A stretch of DNA of 64,000 bases, taken from contig NZ_CVPE01000003.1 of assembly GCF_001049895.1 (NCBI RefSeq), positions 248,001 to 312,000 of the forward strand. Direction: 5' to 3'. Shown here one piece after another: positions 27,808 to 37,875 of the stretch (positions are counted from its first letter, which is position 1; every line of letters begins with the position of its first letter). This DNA comes from Rubeoparvulum massiliense. GTDB lineage: Bacteria; Bacillota; Bacilli; Rubeoparvulales; Rubeoparvulaceae. The translations under genes were made by a program, and so were the position numbers. A model generated the notes under the pieces. It did no database searches. It had not been told where the DNA came from and worked only from the letters and a program-made list of their open reading frames with translations.

Positions 27808-28653
27808 TCATCTATTGTAACGGAAGAAGTGGATGGCTGCACGTTGAGGTTGACGTTTTATAACAAATCCATGAAGAAAGCGGGATTCTGTTACGAACTC
27901 TCCTGGATGCTTGGCCATGTGATAGAGGTGATAGCGATAGAGGCAGAGCCTCTGTAACGCCAGCCAGACCGTCTCATCCTCTGCCAACAACTCTAAACGA
28001 ATGGGATATTCTCGAGCATTCGCCACATAGCGATGAAAGAGAAATCGAAGAAAATCATAGGGACGCTGTCGCCACTTCCACCAGTTCTGCTGAAGTAAGA
28101 AACCGAGAACCAGTAGCCAACCAAAAGAGGGTGGGAGGATGAAAAGCATCAGTGCGATGCCGCTAAGGGTTAAGATAACACTGATTATGATACGTTCTTT
28201 AAGGATGGACCAGTACGGGAAATAGTAAGAACGGATGCAGAGATAGATGCGACTACCATCCAGAGGATAGATGGGAAGAAGATTGAAGGTGGCAATGATC
28301 AGATTACTTAGCATAAAGAATTGAGCCCACTCCAGATTCCACCATTGAAGCCATCCCATGAGTCCAGCAAAGATGGCAAGAACTCCATTCATTAATGGGC
28401 CAGCCAGTGCTACAAGTAAGCCCTCATGCATCGGTTTGATCTCTGCATCCTCTACATGCATGACCGCGCCAAAGGGGAGTAGGGTGATGGCTTCAATCTT
28501 CCATTGAAAGAAACGAGCAACAGCCCAATGCCCCAATTCATGAATGATGACAACCACGAATACAGTGACCATCTCCACAACTTGATCCACCATGACAGCG
28601 AATACGAGTAATACAGCGAATAAGGGATGAATTCGTATATTAAGGTGTGGCAA
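27808..28653 (-). CDS. spoIVFB: Stage IV sporulation protein FB, intramembrane metalloprotease for pro-sigma-K
   Basis: A 281-residue site-2-protease (M50) with about six membrane helices. The zinc ligands H38-E39-x2-H42 (IIHELGHW) lie in helix 2, and the third ligand in NLLPIYPLDGSR. A cytoplasmic CBS-like domain follows from about residue 220. SpoIVFB cleaves pro-sigma-K in the mother cell membrane under control of SpoIVFA and BofA. Its start overlaps the end of spoIVFA by 14 nt. The downstream rng begins 12 nt after it. Confidence 0.93.
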   Translation of the reverse strand: MPHLNIRIHPLFAVLLVFAVMVDQVVEMVTVFVVVIIHELGHWAVARFFQWKIEAITLLPFGAVMHVEDAEIKPMHEGLLVALAGPLMNGVLAIFAGLMGWLQWWNLEWAQFFMLSNLIIATFNLLPIYPLDGSRIYLCIRSYYFPYWSILKERIIISVILTLSGIALMLFILPPSFGWLLVLGFLLQQNWWKWRQRPYDFLRFLFHRYVANAREYPIRLELLAEDETVWLALQRLCLYRYHLYHMAKHPGEFVTESRFLHGFVIKRQPQRAAIHFFRYNR

Positions 28654-29224
28654 AGGGAATCACATCCTCTGGATTGATAAATACCCCATCCTTTTTCCAA
28701 GCGAAATAGTAGCGTCCTCGTCCTGTATTGGTTGTATAGACATCGGCAAGGCGGGTTCCCTGAACAATCCAATCATTCTCCTTAACATAGATGGTACCTA
28801 AGTTGGCATACCACACCTGCTGCTGTCCAGGCAATTGGAGAATAATTGTATTGCCTAGCTGTTCCATCATTCCTGCATAACGTACCCAGCCTGTGTCTAC
28901 CGCCACCACATAATCATCTTGGCTTGTCTCAATCCAGATTCCTTGTCCTACAGAGTAGCGGGTTCTTTTCATTACCGTCTGTGAAGGTAATTGATATTCC
29001 ACCGGTGTGGAGGAACCTGGTGTATAGGCGGGCAAGAATAATGCTCCTTCTGCAAAATACGCCTCATACCAGGCTTTAAGTTGAGGAAACTGTTGAGAAT
29101 CGAGCAGGGCTTCATAAATCCAACGCTTCCCCTGACCATAGCGCTCCCCTTCCCCATTTAGAATAATGAGGGCAATGATGAACAGGATCATTGCAGTCTG
29201 CCACCGCCACCATTTCGTTCGCAT
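28640..29224 (-). CDS. spoIVFA: Stage IV sporulation protein FA
   Basis: A 194-residue protein with one N-terminal membrane helix (about 8-24) and a C-terminal degenerate M23/LytM-type domain (VDTGWVRYAGMMEQLGNTIILQ..., VWYANLGTIYVKENDWIVQG). SpoIVFA scaffolds and inhibits SpoIVFB until the forespore protease SpoIVB cuts it. It is shorter than the about 264-residue B. subtilis protein, mostly at the cytoplasmic N-terminus. The catalytic His residues of active LytM enzymes are not evident. A sigma-E-like promoter lies upstream. Confidence 0.87.
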   Translation of the reverse strand: MRTKWWRWQTAMILFIIALIILNGEGERYGQGKRWIYEALLDSQQFPQLKAWYEAYFAEGALFLPAYTPGSSTPVEYQLPSQTVMKRTRYSVGQGIWIETSQDDYVVAVDTGWVRYAGMMEQLGNTIILQLPGQQQVWYANLGTIYVKENDWIVQGTRLADVYTTNTGRGRYYFAWKKDGVFINPEDVIPFATP

Positions 29225-29283
29225 CCCCTACTTCTCCTCCTTCATCATGCATGCTGGTCATCCACGCGGACAATCCTTGGTAC

Positions 29284-29312
29284 ACTTTATGAGAAGGAGA
29301 AGAGCTCTATGC
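29284..29312 (-). promoter_or_regulatory. Candidate sigma-E promoter of spoIVFA-spoIVFB
   Basis: GCATAGA (29312-29306), 14-bp spacer, CATAAAGT (29291-29284) on the minus strand; sigma-E consensus KMATATT-N14-CATACAHT, with 5 of 7 and 6 of 8 matches. It lies directly after the rodA terminator. The B. subtilis spoIVF operon is sigma-E dependent. Confidence 0.5.
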
Positions 29313-29324
29313 AGTACCACGATC

Positions 29325-29355
29325 AAAAAAGCTGTCGACATGGTGGTCAACAGCT
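29325..29355 (-). terminator. Rho-independent terminator of the mre-min-rodA operon
   Basis: AGCTGTTGAC pairs with GTCGACAGCT, 6-nt loop, followed by TTTTTT on the minus strand, just after rodA. Confidence 0.88.
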
Positions 29356-29367
29356 CGATAAAAGAGG

Positions 29368-30513
29368 CTAATCAAAGAATGAAAGCTTCTGTTTTCTCAT
29401 TCCTACATTAAGAACAACACTCATCATAATAAAATTAGTGAGCAATGAAGTACCGCCATAGCTTAAAAATGGTAAGGTGATCCCAGTGATGGGCATCAGT
29501 TGAATGGTCATCCCGATGTTCTCAAAGATCTGGAAAACGAACATTCCCACAGCACCGATGACGATGTAGGTTCCCATGGTATCCTTGGCCATCAAGGCGA
29601 TCCGAATCATCCGATAGAGCAGCAAGAAATAGAGCATTACTAAAAGGCTGGCACCAAGAAACCCATGTTCCTCAGCGATCACCGCAAAGATAAAGTCTGT
29701 CTGCCCTTCAGGGATCCAGCCATTCTGGGCTTGCGTCCCCATATATAAGCCCTTCCCTGTTAAACGTCCACTTCCCACCGTGATTAGAGATTGGATCAGA
29801 TGAAATCCATCACCTGTAGGGTCATACTCAGGATGGAGCCAGTAATCAATCCGCTTTAACTGATAATCCTTAAGGTGAAAGATCTGCATTGCCAAATCTC
29901 GATCAAATAGATAGATGGCAATAAAAATCGCGATAACACCAATAATAATTCCAAAAAACGTAAGCAAAGGACGTAGCGGCATATTGACCATTAAAAGAAC
30001 CGCCACAAGGATGCCCGCAAAGACCAGCGAAGTCCCTAAGTCCGGCTGGATCACGATAAGTCCCACCGGTATCATCACCAGTAAAAATAGGGGCCATAGC
30101 TCATACAGATGATAAAAGGGTAGCTCTTTTTCGTCACGACGTGAGAGATAGCGGGCGATGGCTAAAATGGTAAAGACCTTCATGATTTCCGATGGTTGAA
30201 AGAGCGAGAAGCCTAAGTCATACCAGCTCTGCGCATTATTTCTTACTACCCCAAAGAAGAACAGCCCGATGAGTAAGAGAATTCCAAATCCATATAGAAT
30301 ATAGGAGTACTGAACGATCACGTGGTAATCAATAAATAGAAGAAGGATAAGTACTGCAAAGCCAAGGATATACCAAATCAATTGCTTGGTCTCTTCATTA
30401 TACTTAGGATTGGCCCCTGAAATTCCTAAATAGCTAAAGACAGCTAAGCCCATGAGAACCAAAATAAGAACCCAATCCAATTCACGCAAATACCTTCGTT
30501 GAATATTCATCAA
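29368..30513 (-). CDS. rodA: Rod-shape SEDS glycosyltransferase RodA
   Basis: A 381-residue SEDS protein with ten hydrophobic segments. It carries the SEDS signatures GFSLFQPSEIMKV and PEGQTDFIFAVIAEEHG, and PITGITLPFLSYGGTS near the C-terminus. RodA polymerises lipid II for the lateral wall together with a class B PBP; such a PBP gene (mrdA-type) is in the same transcript, five genes of mre/min type upstream. Length is typical. It is the last gene before a strong terminator. Confidence 0.94.
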   Translation of the reverse strand: MMNIQRRYLRELDWVLILVLMGLAVFSYLGISGANPKYNEETKQLIWYILGFAVLILLLFIDYHVIVQYSYILYGFGILLLIGLFFFGVVRNNAQSWYDLGFSLFQPSEIMKVFTILAIARYLSRRDEKELPFYHLYELWPLFLLVMIPVGLIVIQPDLGTSLVFAGILVAVLLMVNMPLRPLLTFFGIIIGVIAIFIAIYLFDRDLAMQIFHLKDYQLKRIDYWLHPEYDPTGDGFHLIQSLITVGSGRLTGKGLYMGTQAQNGWIPEGQTDFIFAVIAEEHGFLGASLLVMLYFLLLYRMIRIALMAKDTMGTYIVIGAVGMFVFQIFENIGMTIQLMPITGITLPFLSYGGTSLLTNFIMMSVVLNVGMRKQKLSFFD

Positions 30514-30591
30514 GCTACCAACCGCCTCTTTCTCCTATTGCTTAACCACAAACAAGGCTAGAAAGGAAAAAGCAGGAATCGGCTCCTGCTC

Positions 30592-31389
30592 CTATGCCTT
30601 CATACCAAACCATTTTTTAAATCGTGCTAATGCCCCTTCCTCTTCCTCTAAACTCATGAGAGGAACTTGATCCCCTAAAATTCGCCGAGCGATATTACGA
30701 TAAGCGATGGCTGTCTTCGTCTTGGGATTGAGGACGATGGGCTCTCCATGATTATGGGCGCGAATCACATTATCATCATCAGGCACAATCCCCAATAAAT
30801 CAATGGCCAAAACTTGGACAATTTCATCAACATTCAGCATTTCACCATGCTTAACCATCTTGGGACGAATCCGATTGACCACCAATTTAGGGTCCGTAAT
30901 GTGACTTGCTTCAAGCAGACCGATGACGCGATCTGCATCTCGAACAGCCGACACATCCGGTGTGGTTACAATAACAGCATGATCTGCTCCAGCGATGGCA
31001 TTACGGAAGCCTTGTTCAATCCCTGCAGGGCAATCGATCAAAATATAGTCAAAGTCCTCTTTGAGTTCTTGAACAATCTTCTTCATCTCTTCTGGTTTAA
31101 CCGCATCCTTATCCTTCGTCTGTGCTGCTGCGATCATGGACAGACCTTCAAACCGCTTATCGGTAACCATTGCTTGCTTTAGTCGGCATTCACCTTGAAT
31201 CACATCGATTAAATCATAGATGATACGGTTCTCCAAGCCAAGCACCACATCAAGATTACGTAATCCAATATCTGTATCAACAAGGCAGACCTTCTTACCG
31301 GCTAATGCCAGTGCAGTTCCAATATTGGCGGTGGTGGTTGTCTTTCCCACGCCACCTTTACCTGAAGTAATTACAATTGCTTCCCCCAT
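30592..31389 (-). CDS. minD: Septum site-determining ATPase MinD
   Basis: A 265-residue deviant-Walker ATPase: GKGGVGKT at residues 10-17 with signature Lys11, switch I and DCPAGIEQG (Walker B), and a C-terminal amphipathic membrane-targeting helix (ARFKKWFGMK). With MinC it blocks division near poles. It is 49 nt after minC. Confidence 0.97.
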   Translation of the reverse strand: MGEAIVITSGKGGVGKTTTTANIGTALALAGKKVCLVDTDIGLRNLDVVLGLENRIIYDLIDVIQGECRLKQAMVTDKRFEGLSMIAAAQTKDKDAVKPEEMKKIVQELKEDFDYILIDCPAGIEQGFRNAIAGADHAVIVTTPDVSAVRDADRVIGLLEASHITDPKLVVNRIRPKMVKHGEMLNVDEIVQVLAIDLLGIVPDDDNVIRAHNHGEPIVLNPKTKTAIAYRNIARRILGDQVPLMSLEEEEGALARFKKWFGMKA

Positions 31390-31438
31390 GCTATTTCCCC
31401 CTTCACCCCATCTTGCCTCTCATCTATTTCAAATATGG

Positions 31439-32113
31439 TTATTTCAAGTCTGATATAGATAAGGAATGGAGTTCCATTGCATGATGTAATTTATGAAGAT
31501 GGTCAAAATGGATCTCTTCTCCTTCTAAATAGGCAAATAACATCTCTTGATTACCCTGCTGTTTCATTTCCTGGGCAATGACGCTAGCAATGCGTAATTG
31601 CGCTGGCTCCATGATACTAGCAGTGATCATTGTATCACGTCGGCCACCATACCCTGCATGGGCAATTCCACGCAAATGTCCCATCACATAAATATTTCCA
31701 TGGCTGGTTACCTGACCTCCGCTATTCACATCACCAAGGATCAAAAGGCTCTTTTCATGAAACACCTCTTGACCAGAGCGGATCGTACGTGGAATCACTT
31801 GGATCGCTTGCTCCCGTTGCATCTGTTCAGCATCGTCCTGACAAACTACTTTGCTCCGAATCTGACGGAGAAATAAGGCGCCATGCTGGTGTAGTAATTG
31901 CTCTAATTGCAACTCCTGCTCAGGTGTAATATAACGATAGCCTACGTCTAGGATCACATGGGTGAGTGGTCCCTGAAAAAACTGCTGATGATCAAGATCC
32001 AATTTCATCTCTAATTCTTGAATTAATTCTGCATATCCACACTGATCGTCTAAGAAAAAGACGAGGCCATCCCGAGTACCTTTTATGACCACATGATGAA
32101 TTGTCTGCTTCAT
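31439..32113 (-). CDS. minC: Septum site-determining protein MinC
   Basis: A 224-residue MinC: N-terminal FtsZ-antagonising domain (VVIKGTRDGLVFFLDD) and C-terminal right-handed beta-helix that binds MinD and MinC (SGQEVFHEKSLLILGDVNSGGQVTSHGNIYVMG, GIAHAGYGG). It lies directly upstream of minD as in other Bacillales. Confidence 0.94.
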   Translation of the reverse strand: MKQTIHHVVIKGTRDGLVFFLDDQCGYAELIQELEMKLDLDHQQFFQGPLTHVILDVGYRYITPEQELQLEQLLHQHGALFLRQIRSKVVCQDDAEQMQREQAIQVIPRTIRSGQEVFHEKSLLILGDVNSGGQVTSHGNIYVMGHLRGIAHAGYGGRRDTMITASIMEPAQLRIASVIAQEMKQQGNQEMLFAYLEGEEIHFDHLHKLHHAMELHSLSISDLK

Positions 32114-32148
32114 GGCCTATTTTCACCTCGTGATACCTATTCGAGTCA

Positions 32149-34317
32149 TTACTGAGAAATTCCTGCCTGTTGTCCACCATCTTTTAAGCTCTTTACATAA
32201 GCTCGATATTGGTCACCATATTCCCCTATACCAAAGTAAGCTTCCACAATCCGTCTTGCAATCACGCTACTAACTGGAGAGACCGAACCTCCTTTTGGTA
32301 CCACAACAGCAAAAGCCATCTCTGGCTTATTGTAAGGCGCATAGCCCACAATCAAGGAGTTATCTGAGCCCTCTACCCCAGTTTGTGCTGTCCCTGTTTT
32401 CGCAGCAACCTGAACGGGCAGATCGGAAAAATAGTGGTAGGCAGTACCCCCCTCCTGACTGGTTACCCAAAGCATGCCTTCTTGAATATATTTAATATAT
32501 TGGTCATCAATATCTACTCGATTTAGTACTTTCGGTTCCATGGTGGTTAAAATTCGGGCTGGTGCATGGTCATCCAATGTCCCTTCACGAATCTCCTTTA
32601 CCACATGAGGCTGAACGCGATACCCATCATTGGCAATGGTAGATACATACTGGGCAAGCTGTAATGGTGTGTAAGAATTATACTGGCCGATGAGATAGTA
32701 TGCAAGAGAACCTAATTGTGGATTATTGGAATCCAAGCGTCCTAGCTCATTGGGTAGATCGATGCCCGTAGGATCACCTAAGCCAAACTGCTGAAAATAG
32801 CGATCGAATACAGCGAATTCATCCATCCATTTATAGCGCTGAGCAGGATAGTTGGCCATCCGTAGAGCCATCTCATACATATACACGTTATTCGAAACCT
32901 TTAGCGCATCCTTCCCCGTAACCCAGCCATGTCCTCCACGTTTCCAACTCTTCAGGTCACGATCACCCACTCGTAAATAGCCCGGATCAAAGATTTGTTC
33001 ATTCATGCTTACTACCTTTTCTTGAAGCGCCATCATCACCGAGAGAGGTTTGACCGTTGAACCTGCTGGATACCTACCTGAAGTAGCGATATTGGCCTCA
33101 TTACCAGCGATATACTTGAGGTACTCCTCCTGTGTCAGGCTACGATAGCGGAGATTTAGATCATAGTCTGGATAGTTGACCATGGCCAATACTTCCCCAG
33201 TCATCGGTTGGAGGATCACCACAGAAGCCTGATCCAATTGAATGAGTGGATCCTTCTCACGGGTACGGAATTCCTCGATGGTATCCGCTACGATCTTCTC
33301 TACAAAATCTTGAAACTGCCAATCAAATGTTAGAACAAGATCATTCCCTGGTTTTGGTGGAGAGATTACTTCACTCCCCATGGTGTCATAATTTTTATTC
33401 ACATAGACCTTCGTTTTCCCATCTACACCACGCAATTGTTCCTCATAGGATTTCTCCAAGCCTTGAACCCCAATCTGTTGATTACGACGATACCCCTTGG
33501 CGAGGTAGTAGGATTCCATATCCGCTTGGATGGAGTTGGTGTAACCGAGAATATGGGTTGCTAAAGGACCACTATCACTCTTAATCTTCCGGATGGGCTC
33601 AACGATAATATCCACACCTGGAAGATGGTCCAAATGCTCAGAAACGACGAAAAGCTCCTCTTTATCAATGTTGGTTTTAATCGGATGAGGAACATACTTG
33701 TATCCTGTATTCATCGCTTCTTTGATCCGTTCTACTTCAAGGGCAAAGAGCAGATCATCTTCCTTGATTGGCAAGGGTTTGCTTCCTTTTTCATTCTTTC
33801 CATATCCATAGCGCTCCTGCAATGTTTGACGAGCACGCTCTGCTTGCAAGCTTTTCGCCAATTGAAGGAGTTCTGTATCACCCATCATCGCTTTTTCCGC
33901 CATAAAAGCATCAAGAGCTTCTTGCTTCCCATCATAGAGATATTGAATGCGCCGAACCATGCCTAAACGGTCGAGGTGATCTACTTCGATGCTATTATCT
34001 ACAAGATAGACTGCCAAATCCCGAGCGATCTGGTCATAATCCTGATCTACCTGGTCAATATGGTTAAACACTACACTGTATTGCGATTCATTGCTAACAA
34101 GAACTTCACCATTACGATCTAAGATCTTCCCGCGTGGTGCAGGTATGGAGATGATTCTTGTAATATTTCTGATGGAAAGCTTCTCATAATCCTCACCATG
34201 AACCAATTGCACAACTGCAAGTCGTAAAATAATGAGCGCAAATAGGATAAATACCAAAAAAAACAGCAGATTGATTCTGCGAACAATATACGACTCTCGC
34301 TTCTTCTCTTCCGTCAA
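32149..34317 (-). CDS. mrdA: Class B penicillin-binding protein of the elongasome (PBP2/MrdA type)
   Basis: A 722-residue transpeptidase anchored by one helix at about 15-38. The active-site triad is S420-T-V-K423, S475-N-N477 and K640-T-G642. The PBP-dimer domain precedes it (DRNGEVLVSN near 67). It cross-links the lateral wall with RodA, encoded in the same transcript, and with MreBCD encoded immediately upstream. Genes of this type sit at mre loci in many Bacillota (PBP2 alongside mreBCD), while B. subtilis has its pbpA and pbpH elsewhere. Confidence 0.94.
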   Translation of the reverse strand: MTEEKKRESYIVRRINLLFFLVFILFALIILRLAVVQLVHGEDYEKLSIRNITRIISIPAPRGKILDRNGEVLVSNESQYSVVFNHIDQVDQDYDQIARDLAVYLVDNSIEVDHLDRLGMVRRIQYLYDGKQEALDAFMAEKAMMGDTELLQLAKSLQAERARQTLQERYGYGKNEKGSKPLPIKEDDLLFALEVERIKEAMNTGYKYVPHPIKTNIDKEELFVVSEHLDHLPGVDIIVEPIRKIKSDSGPLATHILGYTNSIQADMESYYLAKGYRRNQQIGVQGLEKSYEEQLRGVDGKTKVYVNKNYDTMGSEVISPPKPGNDLVLTFDWQFQDFVEKIVADTIEEFRTREKDPLIQLDQASVVILQPMTGEVLAMVNYPDYDLNLRYRSLTQEEYLKYIAGNEANIATSGRYPAGSTVKPLSVMMALQEKVVSMNEQIFDPGYLRVGDRDLKSWKRGGHGWVTGKDALKVSNNVYMYEMALRMANYPAQRYKWMDEFAVFDRYFQQFGLGDPTGIDLPNELGRLDSNNPQLGSLAYYLIGQYNSYTPLQLAQYVSTIANDGYRVQPHVVKEIREGTLDDHAPARILTTMEPKVLNRVDIDDQYIKYIQEGMLWVTSQEGGTAYHYFSDLPVQVAAKTGTAQTGVEGSDNSLIVGYAPYNKPEMAFAVVVPKGGSVSPVSSVIARRIVEAYFGIGEYGDQYRAYVKSLKDGGQQAGISQ

Positions 34318-34366
34318 TCCTGGTTTCCCCTTTCGCGATTCTCTGCCAGGAATCCCTCAACTTGTA

Positions 34367-34903
34367 TCATGATTGCCTTTGCCTTTCTTTTCTCTCTGTA
34401 TCATCTAGAAATTGTTTCATCAAACGATCCATGGGAATAAATACTGCCATGACAAAAAGACTGTTGAATAAAGCAGAAGGGAGCATCACATTACGCAGAT
34501 AAGCACCATATTCCATGGGAGAAAAGCGTAATATTTCCACTATCAAAAGTAGTAGATGCTCATGTGTGAGGTAGACAATGATCGCTGCAGTCCCTAATAA
34601 GAAGATATTGTGATGAAAATAGCGATGAAATAGTCCGATCAGATATCCGATTAGGCCAAAAGTTAAGGTGAATATACCCAGGGTTCCACCATAGACAAAG
34701 TCCGTTAGAAAACCAGTAAATAGGCCAAAAAGTAGACCCTCATGTCTACCTGCATATAAAGAAATATAAAGAATGACCGCCAATGTAAGGCGAGGGATTA
34801 GCTCAATGCTCGTGCCTAATTGCGGAAGGGAAAGAAGCTGAAAGAAGGTCCCCTCTAACATAACAAGGAGAAAGATGACGGTAGAAAGAATCCAACGCAT
34901 CAT
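34367..34903 (-). CDS. mreD: Rod shape-determining protein MreD
   Basis: A 178-residue membrane protein with five to six helices and a short basic C-terminus (DTERKERQRQS). The family is weakly conserved, but GLFTGFLTDFVYGGTLGIFTL matches MreD and its ATG overlaps the end of mreC by 4 nt. Part of the elongasome with MreB and MreC. Confidence 0.92.
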   Translation of the reverse strand: MMRWILSTVIFLLVMLEGTFFQLLSLPQLGTSIELIPRLTLAVILYISLYAGRHEGLLFGLFTGFLTDFVYGGTLGIFTLTFGLIGYLIGLFHRYFHHNIFLLGTAAIIVYLTHEHLLLLIVEILRFSPMEYGAYLRNVMLPSALFNSLFVMAVFIPMDRLMKQFLDDTERKERQRQS

Positions 34904-35829
34904 TGCTTCCTCCCATTCTGCTCTTCTGAAGTTGGGGCTGGATCAGGCGTGAGTGCTGTTGCTGGATCCACCACTTGATCCCGCTTCACCACCGCCACAT
35001 AGTCAATTCGGTAAAAATCAGCGGCTGGCTCCACCTTTGCTTCCTGCGTTAAGCCATTATCCCCCTTCATTACTTCTGTCACAGTTCCAATAAAGAGTCC
35101 AGCTGGAAAGACACCACCTAAGCCTGAGGTAATGATAGTATCTCCCTTTACAATGGAAGCACCGAGAGGAATCTTACGCATGATTAACTGACCTGATGCA
35201 TATTCATATCCTTCAAGGAGTCCGAAAACCTCATCCTCTTTGCCCTGAGCGATTGCGCTAATATGGTTACCTAGATCGATATTGGTCAGTAATTGTACTG
35301 TCGCCGAGAATTTAGAGACTCGATCGACACGACCAATCAAGCCCTGATCGGTGATCACAGCCATATTATTTTCAATACCATCAACGCTTCCCTTGTTAAT
35401 CGTAAGATGATCACTCCAACGATCTGGATTGCGATAAACCACTTCAGCTTGAATCAGATCATATTGTGTGAGTGAATCTTTAAGTTTTAAGAGTTTCTCC
35501 AACTCATCGACACGACGCTCCATCAATTGGAGTCGGGCAGCTGTCTGTGCATATTGATCTAAATTGGCCTTTAAGAGTTGATTCTCTTCTCGTAAATTTT
35601 GCATACTACTCCAATTGTCAAAAAAACTAGCAAGCCCATGGGCAGGCTTATTAAACAAACCTTCCACCAACGCGATGGAATCCTTAAAGAACCTTTCAGG
35701 CCATGTCAAACTATCCCGATCGCGAGAAGTAAAACCGATCAAGGCAAAGAGAAAGATGATCCCCGTTAATAAAATGAGCAGTTTTTTACTATTAAAAAAA
35801 TTATGCACAACAAACGCACCTACTCCCAC
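34900..35829 (-). CDS. mreC: Rod shape-determining protein MreC
   Basis: A 309-residue bitopic protein: membrane helix at about 15-32, coiled coil at about 68-115 (LREENQLLKANLDQ...LEKLLKLKD), then the beta-rich MreC domain (VVYRNPDRWSDHLTINKGS, GLGGVFPAGLFIGTV). It links MreB filaments to the extracytoplasmic synthases. The C-terminus is Pro/Thr-rich. Confidence 0.96.
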   Translation of the reverse strand: MGVGAFVVHNFFNSKKLLILLTGIIFLFALIGFTSRDRDSLTWPERFFKDSIALVEGLFNKPAHGLASFFDNWSSMQNLREENQLLKANLDQYAQTAARLQLMERRVDELEKLLKLKDSLTQYDLIQAEVVYRNPDRWSDHLTINKGSVDGIENNMAVITDQGLIGRVDRVSKFSATVQLLTNIDLGNHISAIAQGKEDEVFGLLEGYEYASGQLIMRKIPLGASIVKGDTIITSGLGGVFPAGLFIGTVTEVMKGDNGLTQEAKVEPAADFYRIDYVAVVKRDQVVDPATALTPDPAPTSEEQNGRKQ

Positions 35830-35843
35830 TTCTTCCTTTCATA

Positions 35844-36875
35844 TTACCTACGAGATGAGCGGCTAGTAATTCCTCGTTTTGATTTAAAGAGATGTAGGTT
35901 CTCTAAAGAGCGACCTGTGCCAATTGCTACACAGTCTAATGGATTCTCTGCAATTAATACAGGCATCCCAGTCTCCTCACTGAGTAAGCGATCAAGATTG
36001 CGTAATAAAGCGCCACCACCAGTTAGGACAATCCCACGATCCATAATATCTGCAGCTAGTTCAGGGGGACTCTTTTCTAGGGTTACCTTCACTGCATCTA
36101 CAATGGAGTAGACCGTATCTGCAAGGGCTTCTTGGACTTCTTGCGCTGTCATGGTCAAGGTCTTAGGTAAGCCTGTCACCAGATCACGACCTCTTACATC
36201 CATGGTCTCTTTGTCTGAGGCACCCGTTGCACAGCCAATCTCCATCTTAAGATCCTCTGCTGTGCGTACACCAATCATTAAGCTATATTTCTTTTTAATA
36301 TACTGGATGACCGCTTCATCCATTTCATCACCTGCGATACGAGCGGAGCGACTGGTTACAATTCCCCCCAAGGAGATGATTGCTACCTCCGTGGTTCCTC
36401 CACCAATATCTACAACCATGCTACCCGTTGGTTCCCATACAGGTAGATCAGCACCAATGGCTGCAGCAAATGGTTCTTCAATAGTAAAGGCTTCTTTCGC
36501 TCCTGCTTGTTTGGTCGCATCCTCTACTGCACGTTTCTCTACTGCAGTAACCCCTGATGGTACGCAGACCATTACATTGGGACGACGGCTAAAGATCGAA
36601 TTGTTCTTAATAGCTTTACGAATAAAATACTTGAGCATGGTGGAGGTTGTTTCAAAATCAGCGATGACTCCATCCTTCATTGGACGGATGGCCACAATAT
36701 TCCCCGGTGTACGACCGATCATCTGCTTCGCAGAGTTTCCTACTGCTTCAATGGAGCCATCCTCTTTATTGATGGCAACCACCGAAGGTTCACGTAAGAC
36801 GATCCCCTTCCCCTTCGCATAAACTAGTGTATTGGCTGTACCTAGGTCGATACCCATATCACGAGAACCTAACAT
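35844..36875 (-). CDS. mreB: Actin-like rod shape protein MreB
   Basis: A 343-residue MreB of standard length. Phosphate-1 motif [10 protein letters not shown], phosphate-2 [11 protein letters not shown] and adenosine motif [13 protein letters not shown] are intact. It forms membrane filaments that guide lateral wall synthesis. It heads the mreB-C-D-mrdA-minC-D-rodA series; a 105-nt gap separates it from radC. Confidence 0.97.
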   Translation of the reverse strand: MLGSRDMGIDLGTANTLVYAKGKGIVLREPSVVAINKEDGSIEAVGNSAKQMIGRTPGNIVAIRPMKDGVIADFETTSTMLKYFIRKAIKNNSIFSRRPNVMVCVPSGVTAVEKRAVEDATKQAGAKEAFTIEEPFAAAIGADLPVWEPTGSMVVDIGGGTTEVAIISLGGIVTSRSARIAGDEMDEAVIQYIKKKYSLMIGVRTAEDLKMEIGCATGASDKETMDVRGRDLVTGLPKTLTMTAQEVQEALADTVYSIVDAVKVTLEKSPPELAADIMDRGIVLTGGGALLRNLDRLLSEETGMPVLIAENPLDCVAIGTGRSLENLHLFKSKRGITSRSSRR

Positions 36876-36980
36876 TCGAATATACTCCTTCCTACATTAC
36901 TACGCTTGAGCTGATACTTTTGGAGAGAGATCTGCAATTGATCGGAACATTCTCCTTCTCGTTAGTTTACTTAATAAGGA

Positions 36981-37673
36981 TTAAATGTATCCCTTTTCTT
37001 TTAGGCTTATATATTTTCCATCGCCAATGATGATATGATCGAGACATTCGATACCCATTAGGTGTCCTGCCTCGACCAAACGACGAGTTACAGCAATATC
37101 CTCACGACTTGGTGTAGGATCACCTGAAGGATGATTATGAGCACAAGCGAAAGAAGCGGCATGTCGCTTGACGGCCTCTCGAAATATTTCACGTGGATGG
37201 ACAATGGATGCATTTAAACTGCCGATGAAAATCGTGGACTCGGCGAGTACTTGATTCTTGGAATTGAGAAAGAGACAGACAAAATGTTCTTGTTGTTGAT
37301 AACGTAGCTTCTCCATTAAAAAGTCAGCAATATCTTGTGGTTGACGGATTACGTAGCGTTCTTCCGGTTGTAATTGTGCTAAGCGGCGTCCTAATTCAAC
37401 TCCTGCCTTTATTTGAACTGCCTTGGCAGGACCAACGCCCTTCAACTCCATTAACTCCTCTATACTTACATGAATTAATCCACGCAAGCCTTCTACCTTT
37501 TGAAGGATTCGATGAGCTAATGATAGCGCGGATTCATCGCGGGAGCCTGTTCGTAACAAAATGGCTAATAGTTCCGCCACATTGAGGTATGCTTCACCCT
37601 CCTGCATCATCCGTTCACGTGGTCGTTCACTGCTAGGGACATCACGAATTAACAATGGACGATAGCCTTCCAT
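36981..37673 (-). CDS. radC: RadC family JAB-domain protein
   Basis: About 230 residues from the chosen start. N-terminal UPF0758 part with a helix-hairpin-helix (ELMELKGVGPAKAVQIKAG) and C-terminal JAB1/MPN-like domain with the metalloprotease-type motif AHNHPSGDPTPSRED. Despite the name, a repair role is not established. The ATG at 37673 (MEGYRPLLIRDVP) is used because it matches the family N-terminus and has AGGGAAG 5 nt before it; an ATG at 37778 would add 35 residues. It precedes mreB as in B. subtilis, but maf, normally upstream, is absent here. Confidence 0.93.
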   Translation of the reverse strand: MEGYRPLLIRDVPSSERPRERMMQEGEAYLNVAELLAILLRTGSRDESALSLAHRILQKVEGLRGLIHVSIEELMELKGVGPAKAVQIKAGVELGRRLAQLQPEERYVIRQPQDIADFLMEKLRYQQQEHFVCLFLNSKNQVLAESTIFIGSLNASIVHPREIFREAVKRHAASFACAHNHPSGDPTPSREDIAVTRRLVEAGHLMGIECLDHIIIGDGKYISLKEKGYI

Positions 37674-37778
37674 ACACTTCCCTACCTTTCCGAAAAAGTG
37701 ATGTGGAAGTTGGGGCATGATGCAATTACAAACTTGATTCCCTCCTTCATTTCTCCATCTTATCATGTTTAGAGTCAA

Positions 37779-37825
37779 AGTAAAAGCACCTGGATGGGCA
37801 AGTTTCTTGCCCGTTCAGGTGCTTA
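37779..37825 (-). terminator. Rho-independent terminator of aspA
   Basis: A long two-part stem (AAGCACCTG/CAGGTGCTT with inner GGGCAAG/CTTGCCC) followed by TTTTACTTT on the minus strand, 51 nt after the aspA stop. Confidence 0.87.
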
Positions 37826-37875
37826 ATTACTAGAAGGAATGATCGCATATTTTATGCGTTTCTAACTCGCAAGCC

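Noticed and set aside
36151-36822. Long plus-strand ORF of 223 codons antisense to mreB
   Set aside because: mreB is unambiguous on the minus strand and the antisense frame is a mirror effect of its codon usage.
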